A stretch of DNA of 64,000 bases, from positions 248,001 to 312,000 of the forward strand of contig MU008159.1 in the NCBI GenBank assembly GCA_010909165.1. The letters run 5' to 3'. Source of the stretch: Anthoceros angustus (taxonomy: Eukaryota > Streptophyta > Anthocerotopsida > Anthocerotales > Anthocerotaceae). The translations under genes were made by a program, and so were the position numbers. Positions 31,052 to 42,350 of the stretch are shown here, piece by piece. The first letter of the stretch is position 1. Every line of letters begins with the position of its first letter. The notes beneath the pieces are model-generated. The model was not told the DNA's origin. It was given only the letters and a program-made list of their open reading frames with translations, and made no database searches.

Positions 31052-34000
31052 TTACTCTTCCTCCTCTTCTTCCTCGTCTACCTTCTCCTCTGCACCTTCA
31101 GCATCAGCCTCGGCAGCAGCAGCAGCAGCAGCTTCGGCAGCCTCGGCAGCAGCTGCTGCTGCCGCCTCTGCCTTTCTTGCTGCTGCTGCAGCGTCAAGTT
31201 CATCTCTGGCTTTCTTATCTGCAGCGGCCTTGTCTATAGCCTTTCTTCCGGTCTCTGCTGCACCCAATCTTGTGGCTTTGTTGGTCGCTAGTTTCACCTC
31301 CAACTCACCTAGCATCTTGCTCATTTCAGCTTCAGCTATGGACTGTTGAGCAGCCAGCACAAGAACACCTGTGTCAGTTCAAAACTCACGAGGAGTCCAA
31401 AGTTTGCTGTCCTATCAATGGCATGTTCATAATCAGCGCACAGAAGCCCAGACCTCATAACTGAGTTACTGGAAACTATCCTTTCCTCCACTTTCTATTC
31501 AAATTCGTGACGGAAACTACACATGTGCTGAATACCCACCTTCTGGAGAGCCTGATACTTGTCCTTCATTGCCTCATGCTTGGTTACTTGCTTTGAGATC
31601 TTCTTCATTGCACGAATCCATTGGTGTCCAAGCTGCAATATTAGCCAACCTTCCACGTGAACCATACTACAAAAACTTGACCATGAAATATGGAATCTGA
31701 ATGTTCAGGCTTCACTTGCTGCTCAGGATTCTCTGGATTGTGTCACGAAAAGAACCATGGAAATATGCAACGAGAGTTCTGGATTTAACCCTTACATATA
31801 CGATTGGTGCCTCGACAGCCAGGAGCTCCCTGGTTATGGTCTGCCATCACAAAACCAGGATTTAACTTGCGGACACTCCGAACGAAATGAACACGTAACA
31901 GAATTTAGAATCGGGATTTTAATAGAGGCCCTCACATCTAGACATTGTTTGACAAATTTCCAGCGCCCAGCATCTGGCTTTTGAAATGCGTCAAAGCCCT
32001 CCAGCTCCTATTCAAATAGTAGACTCTCACGTTACATCGGAATGATATCTTGACGAAGCGTGCTCTTGTTGATAGACCAAACGGGAACTCACCTCATGGA
32101 AGTGCTCATCCACAAGAAATCGGGCCTTCAACCAGTCACAAATCACTTCCCTCTTGTGGCCAAGGATGTGAAGCATTGCCTGTAAGGAGAGAGCTGAAGG
32201 TTAAAAGGTTGGAACGGGTGATACAAGTTCAGTCCCAAATACAAGGCTTAGGTGAATGACCGTAACCTGCAGGACCCGATAACCATTGGTTGAAGGGTAA
32301 AGCCACCTCTTAACTCGTGGAAATTCTTTATCCTGCATGACTCCATCAGATGCAGTCATCGGAACCACATGTTGGGAGCACAACGGGCATAGGTGCCACA
32401 CAGATAATTTGAAAAGTAATGGAAAACGTGATTCAACAGCGCACCTTTACTTGCTCGATGGTAGTGGAAATTGCTGATAGAAGCGACTGCAAGTACTCCA
32501 ACTGAGACTGGGACTTCGTAATCTCCTCTGTCAGCTTCTTTGCTTTCTCACCGTGCTTTTCTAGAAGAGCTGTTACCTTCTTCAAATTCTTTGTGAGCTT
32601 TGCAACCTCCTTCTTCTGTGTCTTTACCAAATTCTTCTCCCTCTTCAATCTATCCTTCTCAGCTTGCTTTCTCTCTTTCTCAGCCTGAATCTCTGCTTTC
32701 TTTTTGGCTATAGCTGCTGCTTTGTCTGCCTTCTTTTTAGCTTTCTCTGCTTTGATTCTTTCTTTCTCTGGATCGAGCGCTTTGACTGGTTTCACAGGTT
32801 TCACCTTCTTCTCCTTCTTAGGGCGTTCCTCACCTTCCTCTCCCTCCTCTTCCTCATCCTCCTCCTCCTCCTCCTCCTCCTCTTCCTCTTCCTCTTCCTC
32901 CTCCTCCGCCTCCACCTCCTCTTCTGGTTCCTCCTCTTCCTCCTCCTCCTCCTCTTCTGGTTCCTCCTCCTCCACAACCTCCGCCTCCTCCTCCTCCTCC
33001 TCCTCCTCCTCCTCCTCCTCCTCCTCTTCCTCTTCCTCTTCCTCTTCCTCCTCCTCCTCCTCCTCCTCCTCGCCCTCCTCGCCCTCCTCTTCCTCACCCT
33101 CCCCCTCTTCTCCTTCACCTTCCTCTCCCTCCTCTCCCTCTGCTTCAGAATCAGACCAAAACTCAGATTCTAGTTCTGCTTCCTCATCATCCCCTCCTTC
33201 CTCCCCTTCAGCTTTCTCTCCTTCTTCACCTTCCTCTCCCTCCTCCTTTTCTTTTCCTTCTTCTTCCTCCTCTTCTTCCTCTTCTTCCTCCCCCTCCTCC
33301 TCTTCCTCCTCCGCTTCCTCTTCCTCCTCTTCCTCCTCCTCCTCCTCCTCCTCCTCTTTTTCAGCTTCCTCTGCTTCCTCATCCCCTTCCTCGCCCTCTT
33401 CCCCTTCCTTATCCTCACCTTCTTCTAAGGGTTCTCCCCTTGCCTCTGCCTCTGCTTTCAACCTAGCCTTGTCCTTCTCCTTCTCTTTCTTCAACCTAGC
33501 TTTCTCTCTGGCCTTCTCTTTCGCTAGCTTTGCCTTCTCCTCAGCTTTCTTCGCCTTCTCTTCAGCCTTTTTGGCTTTGGCCTCCTCCTTGTCTCTTTTC
33601 CTCTTCTCCTTTTCCTCTTTCTTCACAGACTTCTGTCTGGCCTTTCGTGTATCTTTCAGATGCTTGGTCAAATCCTTCATTATCGTCACAGTATTCTGAT
33701 CTTTAAGATTCTCTTCATGGTTCTGGTGGATCATCTCACTCATTGCTTTCGCTGCTGCGTTCATGAAGTCTAGTTCTGCAGGCAAAAAGGGCCTGCCATG
33801 ACCTGCTATCTCAGCTTTCAGAGTATCTGCATAAAGCACTCCTACAACCTGAATGCACAAGTTTCAGTCAGAGTAGAGAAGACGAGACAGAAATAAGCGT
33901 TCCACATCCGACAGCTGCTCACTGTCCCACCTGCTGCTGCTTTGGAATTATTACGCCTGTCTTTTTGTCCTTTATCTCCGTCTTTGGTAACCCGGTCATG

Positions 34001-34780
34001 ATTGTGATAGGCGCAGCATAGAGAGCTCCAACCCTCGGGAGTTTCCCAAAGAAGTGGATACCTGAACACGGGACGAAATTGTTTCAATTTGAGGGACCAT
34101 CCAGACCAGGACACAATCCTGCATCCCTGGGACTTGTTATTTGGTTTTAGAGGCTAACAAGAAGGCAAATTACTGGTCTGTGTTGGAGCCACCTACCTTC
34201 TTTGTACATCACATTTGGGATGTGAACATCCTTCTGCCCTTGACCATTTTCAATCATTTCAAATGTAACGGGTGCCTAGCGCAGACAGAGATTCAGAAAA
34301 TTTAGAATCCAACACAACCTAAGTACAAGATTTTGCAGACAAGATTGAACTCAGGACCTGTTGCATATATGGACAAAAGAAGACTGTGTCCTTTCGCAAA
34401 GAAGCTCATTGTTGAATCTTTGGACTCACACTTCTATTTGCTACCCTATTCTCCAATCTACAAGGCTCCCAGTAAAAAGACACATACAGTCGACTTCACT
34501 TGACTTCGCCACTCTCCCTCATCCAGGAGGATATAAGGTTCAGAGATGTACCTCTTTCTTTTTCAGCTTTTTATCGTGAATAAATTCACTCGGTGGTGTC
34601 TCCAATGTATACACCAGAATCTTTTTCTTGTACTTCAAAGGCTTGGGTGGTTTCTCTTTTTTCTTCTTTTTTTTCCCTTCACCCTCCTCACCTTCCTCCC
34701 CTTCTGCACCCTCCTCCCCTTCCTCACCCTCTTTGCCCTCCCCTGCCTCACCTTCATCTTCCTCGCCTTCCTCCTCCTCC

Positions 34781-34815
<35 letters not shown>

Positions 34816-35483
34816 CTCTTCTTCCTCTTCTTCTTCCTCCTCCTCCTCCTCCTCCTCCTCCTGCTCCTCTTCAACCTCGCCCTCCTCCCCTTCCTCCCCC
34901 TCCTCTCCCTGTACCACAACCTTTTCTTTCTTTGCTTCCCACGGCTTGTCAATCAACACTGCAATGTAGGCTGAACTGCAACCTGGTCTCACATTGTCCA
35001 CCAGCCGGTTGAGAATGAGTACTTCCGCACAGAATTTGGTGGCAGCAGCAATTGAACACCAGTGACTCATAGAGATTACCTAGCAAGTCCAGATGCACAA
35101 CTTTCTGACAAGAGTAAGCAACCTAACATGATCACCGGTGGAACTATACTTGTGAATGTCGTGATAGCCTGCAGACACACTCTCCACAGCTTGTAAGGGT
35201 CATCCTTGATAGTCCGAAGATGATTCAACGCTGATGTCTTGAGGCTCTTATCTTCATCTTCTTTGAGCAGCTTCTGCTTTACTGTATCCTGCTTGGCTTT
35301 CTCTTTCTCAAACTTCTCAATTTTTTCCTTGTAAAATTCCTTCAACAAAGCTGCATTTTCCACATGCTTGTGCAGCCACCAGCTTAGGTAGTCTACAGGA
35401 TCTGCAGGTGCCGCAATTGCCACAGCTGCACATCCGCGTGAGAGCACTTTCCCTAATGTGCTCTTCAAGTAATCAAAATCCAT
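31052..35483 (-). CDS. Radial spoke protein 2-like: DPY30 motif, split GAF-like domain, giant Glu-rich tracts
   Basis: Nine exons with consistent phases: 35136-35483, 34552-35079, 34197-34275, 33931-34061, 32445-33848, 32267-32332, 32093-32179, 31536-31632, 31052-31368; 1018 residues. The N terminus has a DPY30/RIIa-type docking helix pair (YLKSTLGKVLSRGCAAVAIA, PADPVDYLSWWLHKHVEN). A GAF-like domain follows: TKFCAEVLILNRLVDNV and SSAYIAVLID, then HFFGKLPRVGALYAAPITIM and VVGVLYADTLKAEIAGHGRP. It is split by a Glu-rich insertion in exon 2. Exon 5 holds a very long Glu tract between Lys/Glu coiled coils. The C terminus is Ala/Glu-rich and ends in poly-Glu. This architecture matches Chlamydomonas RSP2, a radial-spoke subunit of motile axonemes, so expression in spermatogenous cells is expected. 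Exon 8's donor is the least certain junction. Confidence 0.8.
32810..33420 (-). repeat. GAG/GAA (CTC/TTC) trinucleotide tract inside the RSP2-like gene
   Basis: Long impure CTC/TTC runs on the plus strand encode poly-Glu on the minus strand. A second tract is at 34680-34910. Open frames on other strands here (poly-Ser, poly-Arg, poly-Leu) are artefacts of this repeat. Confidence 0.9.
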
Positions 35484-37009
35484 CCCAAAGACGACAATGC
35501 CTGACCTTAGGGCAACTCGTGTAGGTGCAGCCTTCGCAGATCACATGAAAGGAGCGGGGGATGGAATGAAGACAAGTTCATATGAGAGACAAGGAATAAA
35601 AGAAGCAACGAACTTGCATGTGTTCTAACTACCCCACAAACATCCATGGAACTCAAGTGTCACCCAACCACCTTGCCTAGTCAAGAAGTAGGTCAGCAAA
35701 ATGTCTTTCCCCCAACTCATGATTCAACAGCAAAAACATCTCTTTCAGCAGATGCGGAAAGTAGCCCTCAGAAAATTTCATCCCCTTATGAGCAACGAGC
35801 GTGATATGCAGCACACGGCAGATCGTCGAATCGTGGAAGAATTGAACCCATGCTCAAAAAGAATTTGTCAAACTTTCAGGTAGACGCCGATCTCTGCACT
35901 CTGGACAGTAATGCGGATCCAACATACTACCAAAAAATTGTCTTTGTATTCCAAGAAAACGATGTACAGCCGATTGCAACTGAAACTAACAGAGCGCACA
36001 CCGAAGCTGCTACAGCAAGCAGTCCAATTGTCAGATACTACAAAACCTATCCAGCGTTGATGCAACGCGTGAAACAGGGTCCCACAGTCTTCGACGATGC
36101 CGGCTTGAGTTTGCCCGCATCAACGAGATCTGACGCAAGAAGAGAAACACCGCTTGCAAGAAGGTCATTACTCGCTCCAACTACCACTAGTAGTGCACAT
36201 CACCCTTGCTTCATGCATTCTAGCGAAAACTTCTAATCCGCAATCATCCGTCAGAGTAGATCTTAAAATAATTATTAAAATTATATACCACCTGGGTTTA
36301 CTATTATTTCTAAAATTAAAAGTTCTGGAGTTTCACGAACCAATTTCAAAGTTGTGCACTACATTTCTTTTTGTCGACATGCCCTTGGTGAGGGAAAAGT
36401 GTACTAGAATGCAAAGAAGCTATGCATAAAGGGAATTCTTAAGTAGGAGAAGTTGCCTACTTTCACTTGGTGCACTTAGTGTAGGTTACGTGGCTTTCTT
36501 ATGGAGAGATGAGTTGGTGGTGGTTAATTCTCGTCCATACTTTTGTCTGCACGAAATATATCACCTTTTGAGTAATAGAGTCTAGCGCGTCACTTCCTAC
36601 TAGTAATAATCTCTAATGTCACTTATGACTGTAGGAACAAAAGTTTAGAATGATTGTTAGAATTACGTAGGTATTTACACCATTCTTGATCTATTATCCT
36701 TTAGAATTTTTCACAATATATATAGATTTATAGTTGATATTATTATTATTATAACCAATAATTAAAATACTTTATTTAATAAAATAAATGAATTTATTCA
36801 ATCAAATAATTAATATAAATTATATTTTATATTTTATTGAGGTAGATCGATCGAAGAAAACCCATCCAGCAGGGACAACTAAGGTGGACCCCGGGGCTCA
36901 AGGTGAAAATAAGCGACTTAATTTCTCATCTAAAGTTACCTAATGCTCCTAGAATATCATACTACTCCTAAAATATCATATGTAGGAAGAACAAATGGCC
37001 TACAAACTG

Positions 37010-37250
37010 CGGAGGAAGAGGAAGAAGCGCCACCGCCAAGGAAGAGTTCGGAAGAAGCGCCACCGCCGCCAAGGAAGAGTTCGGAAGGAAGAAGCGTCAC
37101 CTGCCGTCGCCGAAGGAAGAGTTCGGAAGAAGCATCACTTGTTGTCGCCACCTTGTGAAGGATTACTGGAATAGGAAGAAGCTTCACCTTGTGAAGAATT
37201 ATTGGTAGAGGAAGAAGTGTGACTTGCCGTCGCCACCTTGTGAAGGATTG
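37010..37250 (+). repeat. Degenerate tandem array of GGAAGAAGCGCCACCGCC-type units
   Basis: Repeats of GGAAGAGTTCGGAAGAAGCG and GTCGCCACCTTGTGAAGGAT, several units with decay toward the right. Frames on both strands stay open for 70-148 codons only because the unit is periodic. Confidence 0.7.
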
Positions 37251-37277
37251 TCGTCGACATGGGCCTTTTTGCCCTTT

Positions 37278-37317
37278 GTCAAGTATGTATTTTGTTAATA
37301 TAAAATACATACTTGAC
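37278..37317. repeat. Perfect 16-bp inverted repeat (hairpin)
   Basis: GTCAAGTATGTATTTT at 37278-37293 and its exact complement at 37302-37317, with an 8-nt loop. Too short for a typical MITE; it could be a footprint or a small foldback. Confidence 0.85.
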
Positions 37318-37851
37318 ATTGCTGGTGCCATTTGAAAGTCACATCCGGCACGGAAACGGAGCCCATCACAGGCTTTTTCATTATGCCACCAATATAGGCA
37401 CATGTAGTTGGATGGGTTGATCCCATCTCGTTTTCCCTCAAGAAAATAACCCTCTCACAATGGGATTTGATATGTAATGCAATTCCTTGTTTCTCGTGTA
37501 TACGGAGCGTCCTTGCAGAAGCTCTCGGCCACTCCCTGAGCACGTCAATTCAGTTCCCGCTTCCGGAGCGTGATGGAGGCGGTAGGCTGGCCGGCTCCCG
37601 CCGGGGGAAGAACAACAGAGCGTGAAACTTGTGCGACGCGGCCCACTTGGCGGCGCTGCGTTTTTGCCCAGGCTCACTCGTCTTCCTGGGTCGAGTAGGC
37701 GGAGTGCGCAATTCTAGGCCTCACGGCAGGCTTCTCGTCAGAAAAGTGTTTTGTTTGCAGGAACTGCATTTCCAGACGCGGGCACGCGGGTGCCAGCGGG
37801 TGTTGCGTGGCCGGAGGTGACCTTTCCGTGAGCCCAGCAGATTGCCAGAGG

Positions 37852-40800
37852 ATGGGAGTGACGGAGGATGCCGAGAAGAGGTTCGAGCGGGCCATGCAGC
37901 GCCTGCTCTATGACAAGGCTTCGACATCTCCACCCACGCCAGCCGCAAGGTCAGTGCCGGGCTCGTCCCAAGAACCTGGTGGTCGGAGCTGAGTGTCTTG
38001 CATTGGTGCGGCTGGAGCTGTGGGAAGAGGTTGCGGTGCGAGTGAGTGAATGAATCTGTTGCCTTGTTTGGTGTACCTCAGCTCGGCAGGTGCGTCGTCC
38101 CAGGCCAAAGGGAACCCTGGTGCGGATGCGAGGGCAGTGGGGCAGGCTTCCCTGGCAGGGTTTTCGACTCGGCCTCCTCGAGCTGCTGTGAGCACCAGCA
38201 TGGGGGTGATGCCGACGCCGGCGGCATCGAAGCCGGTGTGCAGGCCGTGGGATCGGGGAGACCTGCTTAAGCGGTTGGCCACCTTCAAGTCCATAACGTG
38301 GTTTGGGAAACCACAGGCATGTTGAACAACTTGGTGCTTTTTGGGAGGAGAGAGTGCGTGTGGATGTTAGGTTACAGATGGTCTGAAGCACCGCGCCCCT
38401 TTGGACAGGGGTTGAGCCTGTGCCGTTGGCTGATGTGTAGGTGGCTGGGCCTGTGTCTTGTGCGCGAAGGGGCTGGGTGAACGTGGATGTTGATCTGCTG
38501 GCTTGCGAGAGCTGCGGGGCGAGGCTGAGCTTCACCATTCCTCCAACTTGGTCTCGGGCTCAAGGTATTTTACATGAATGCTGGAGATGTTGGTGGTGCG
38601 TTGGCATATTCGTACATGCCTTTATTTACAGCATTTGTTTATTCCGTGGTGTGCAGCTGAGAGTGCTGCTGAGGCGTTCGCGGAGCAGTTGGATACAGGA
38701 CATAAGTCACTGTGTGCTTGGAAGGGGAATGCTTGTGCTGACACACTTGCCCAATTCCCTCCTACTCCTCTGGCTGCCCTTGTTGAAGGTTACAATGACC
38801 GATGTGAGGCATTGACACAGCTGTCTGCTCTTCCCGTCATTGCCGGCGCAGCACTGGAACAGATTTCGGCTACGCGCTCCAAACAGTTAGACCGGCTCTT
38901 TGCTCAACCCCCACCAATGCTGCCAGGTGGTCACAGTGGGTATGTTCCTGATGTTGCTGGTGGCGACTCTGGGGGAGCAGCAAATGAAAATGCCGTCTTG
39001 AATGCTTACTTTCAGGTATTGGGTGTGGGTGTTCAGTTTACTTGGGAGCCTTGTATCTGCGTGATGCATTTTGCTGATGCCATTAATCTTCCTGTATGCT
39101 GTCTTTGCAGTCACAGAGGGTCATAAGTGTGTGCGGATGGGAACCACGTCTGCTACCCTACACGGTGGACTGTGAGGAGCGATCAGCTCCAGTTGGCCAG
39201 AGTGAGGGCTTGTCACGCACACCACGTGATCCTGGACCAAGTGTGTTGCTCAATAAGAAGTCATCCCCAGCTGAGGAGAAGCTGGAGACAGGATCTGTAA
39301 AGAGGTCAAAGCCTGAGCTGGGTGATCCGGCATCAGCAGTCTTGGATTGTAGCCTCTGTGGTGCCAGTGTGGGTCTCTGGAGCTTTGCAGCAGTTTCCCG
39401 CCCTTCTCCTCTTCTGGGTGCTGTGCATGTTGAGCTGCCAGAAACTCGAGGTAATTTCCTACACGGCCTTGGGTGTGGAGCAAGTGCGATGAGTGGCATT
39501 GAAGGTCACCATGGAGGTGAGAGCAAGCAAGGACAAAGACCGGAAAAGCAGGGGACGGCTGTGGAGAAGGAGAGCGGTACTGCAAAGATGACTGGGGAGC
39601 GATTCACACCATTAACAGGACGTACATTGGATCTGAGTCTCACCATAGCAGGTGGGCCTCCGCCAACACAGTTGAGCTCACCAGCAATGGTTCCACCAGC
39701 TTTTGGACCCATCCCTGGAATACTGCAAAGATTTGGACAGCCAGAAAGCAGTGAGATGGGTGAATGGGCTGCTGCTTCATACGAGTCACGTGGGCCTCGT
39801 GATCCGGAACGAGGAGTTGGCCATGGTGGGAGCACTGTGGATGCTTCTCAGAGTCAACAGATTCAAGCAGACAGTGCTGAAGGAACAGTGGTGGACCATG
39901 AGGGTGATGAGGTTGATTATGGTGAGGTAGGGAAGGGAAAGCGTTCTGTGACGGAATCCTCGAAACGTAAACGCACAGGAGAAAGTTCTGCTGTTGACCA
40001 GGTTTCACGGGGAGCAGCTGTTACAGGCCCTCACTCCACAGAAAAGTTCGGAAACAAGAGACAGAGAAATGACCAAAGCGGGAACTTTGGAGTGGATCGT
40101 TTTCTTCCTGGGCCAAGTGGTCGAGATTTACCTCGTTCATCCTCCGTGAATGCAATAGACACCTGTTATCTGAACAAGCAGGACAACTCCATGGAGAGTG
40201 TGGACAACTTACCTCAGGACAGCGATGGACAGGGAACAGCTGTGAGTGTGGAGAAAAACGAATGTGATGGACAGGTTGAGGGCGGTCGCGGTGTGCTGCA
40301 GGCACAGCAGAGCATATGTCGCAGCACTCAAAACACTGAGCCTGATTCGAGCAAAAGTGATGAAGGAGGGGGCGAAGAAGGCGGTGATACGAATGCTGCG
40401 ATCATCAGCACTGGCACTGGGACTGGTGGGGGAGTGAGCATTGGTATGGGTGGTGGCAGTGTTGGGATGGGTGCAAGCCATGAAGCAGAGATTCAGGGTG
40501 AGATATATGGTGCTGATGTGTCTGTCCAAGGAACAGAGAGTGTTGCTGGTGATGTGGAGTTTGTGACTGAGGTGACAGAGAATCATGCTCTGATGGGTAA
40601 CTTCGTTCCTGAAGTCCGAGGGGACAGCCACGAAGCAATCCATTCTGCCTTCCAAGGGCGAGCTCGGGCTGAAGGCGGCAGCCCTGCAGAAGGTGAATCC
40701 GGGGAGAACAATGAAAAGGACAGCCAAGGAGGACATACAGACATAGAGGGCACACGGGACACTGCTAATGCAGTGATAATGGATGATGACAACCCTGAGA

Positions 40801-41362
40801 AAGAAGTGACTGACGGCTCAATGGGCGCTGCCATTGGTGAAGACAAGCACTCAGGTGAGTCAAAGCTGTTTTCTACCTTTCGCTGCTGTTTTCTGTTCCC
40901 TTGTAACGAAAAATTTCATGTGACAGCAGCAAGACTAGTGGAAGACATGAGAATCTGGGACACGAAGGAACAACAGGAGTTTGATCCCATCCGACAGCAC
41001 CGCCATTTCTGCCCGTGGGTGAACGGGCAGGTAGCCGCAGCAGGCACCAGCAGCAGTGGCGCCCTGTGCGGCTGGCAGCTTACTGTCGACGCCCTGGACA
41101 CCCTGCAAACACAAGACCATCCGCCTGCAGGCATGACGGAGTCCGAGTCCACCGCCTCCATGTACAAGGTGCTCAGCTTGCGTGCTCCTACCCTCCTTCC
41201 TTGCATCCTCCTACCCTCCTTCCTTTCATCCTCTTCACTTCCCTCTCGTAACTCCGTCAACTCACTCTTGTCCTCCTCCAGGCTGACCCTCTGGTCTCGG
41301 TCCGGAAACTGCTGGGCAAGAAACAGTCTCTGAAGCGACAGAGCAGCCGCGTCAAGAGCTGA
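37852..41362 (+). CDS. C3HC zinc-finger protein, NIPA/ZC3HC1 family (plant ILP1-like)
   Basis: Seven exons in phase: 37852-37949, 38082-38316, 38441-38564, 38657-39015, 39111-40854, 40927-41168, 41282-41362; 960 residues. The C3HC finger spans about 86-190: CRPWDRGDLLKRLATF (start of the family signature), LACESCGARLSF, and LDTGHKSLCAWKGNAC with the paired His and Cys. A second Rsm1-like region has SVCGWEPRLLPY and, after a long low-complexity stretch, HRHFCPWVN with GWQLTVDALDTLQ. The C terminus is basic. Relatives are nuclear basket/envelope-associated (ZC3HC1) or described as IAP-like in plants, with roles in nuclear organisation and cell-cycle control. Intron 2 appears to use a GC donor (CAG|GCATGT). 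Confidence 0.9.
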
Positions 41363-42350
41363 CCAGGTCCTCAGGAAGAGACGCGCCATTCAAGTGTGGT
41401 GTGCCTTCTGTGTGGCAGACATTAGGCATATGCCGCGCGATTTTTCAGATACACCTCTCTGTCGGGCCCCAGATAAATGTCCCCATTCCCTTCTCCGGCT
41501 AACTGCCCTAGTCAGTTGTCCCTCACCCTTAGCCGACCTGGCGCTCGAGCGCGCGGCATCTGCCACTGGTTCACCCCGGCCCGGCCTCCCCCTGCAGGGG
41601 ATCGTGGATCGTGCAACCGCCATAACGGCATCGAGATGGTCAGCAGGCAGGCAACAACCGCCCATGTTTAATAAACCCGATTAATGGCCGCGCCGATGAG
41701 TTGACGCGTTAATCGAAACGGATAATCGTACACACAAAGAGCGCGGTGCGGGTACATACTATGTTGTGTGTGCAAGTGGACTGCGGGTCGTGGAAGCCGC
41801 GCTTGGCGGCAACATCGAACGGGACTGTCCACTGGGCTTGGGAGTTGCGCTCTTCTCCGTAGGTCATTTGGTCTGCCCCCCGGTCTCTGATTGCGGCGCC
41901 GCAACGGGCTCCCGCGACCTCCTCATCTTGCACCCGGACGCGGAGAGCTGGAAGTTTCTGGGAATGAAGCTGCTGGAGCTGGCGAGTCCATGACTTGGCC
42001 TGGATTTCCGATTAGCAGGCGTTCACGTATGATGCGGCTCGGCAGCAGCAGCAGCAGCAGCGGCGGCAGCAGCAGCACGGGGCCGGGCCGTCCAACGTTG
42101 TCTGGTTTTCGTGGGCCTGGGACTGTCCCTTCATCTACCTCCGCAGCAACTTCCTCCTCTTTCGGTTGCCGGGAGTCCTCTTCTTGGGCTTGCTTCTCAC
42201 CGGCGTTTCTCGGAATCCCGCTGGCTTGGTGGAAGATATGATTGTGAGATGCTTGCGCAGCAGAAGGGACTCGGACTCGGAGGTTGTAGGATCTGTGGGG
42301 AGGAAGGGAAGGAACAGATTTTGGTCTAGTGGGCGGGGAAGAAGGTGGAG
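41363..42350. other. Intergenic region upstream of the TBL gene
   Basis: No supported gene. GC-rich, with an AGC-repeat stretch at about 42042-42078. Open frames here start without ATG or match nothing. Confidence 0.4.

Larger units (their letters stand above)
35484..37851. other. Intergenic region with AT-rich island, tandem repeat and hairpin
   Basis: No supported gene. 36230-36860 is strongly AT-rich. 37010-37250 is a degenerate tandem array, and 37278-37317 is a perfect hairpin. Open frames at 35701-36429 match nothing I know. The ATG-proximal part (37.4-37.85 kb) is GC-rich and probably holds the promoter and 5' UTR of the zinc-finger gene. Confidence 0.45.

Noticed and set aside
32664-33699. 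Long plus-strand poly-Ser and poly-Leu frames and minus-strand poly-Arg frames
   Set aside because: They are shadows of the GAG/GAA repeat in the RSP2-like gene; only the Glu frame joins in phase with domain-bearing exons.
34546-35012. Plus-strand and alternative minus-strand frames over the second Glu tract
   Set aside because: Same repeat artefact; the minus-strand Glu frame splices to both neighbouring GAF-encoding exons.
36943-37403. Frames of 71 and 148 codons over the 37.0-37.25 kb array
   Set aside because: Products are simple repeats in both strands, with no recognisable domain; best explained by the tandem DNA.
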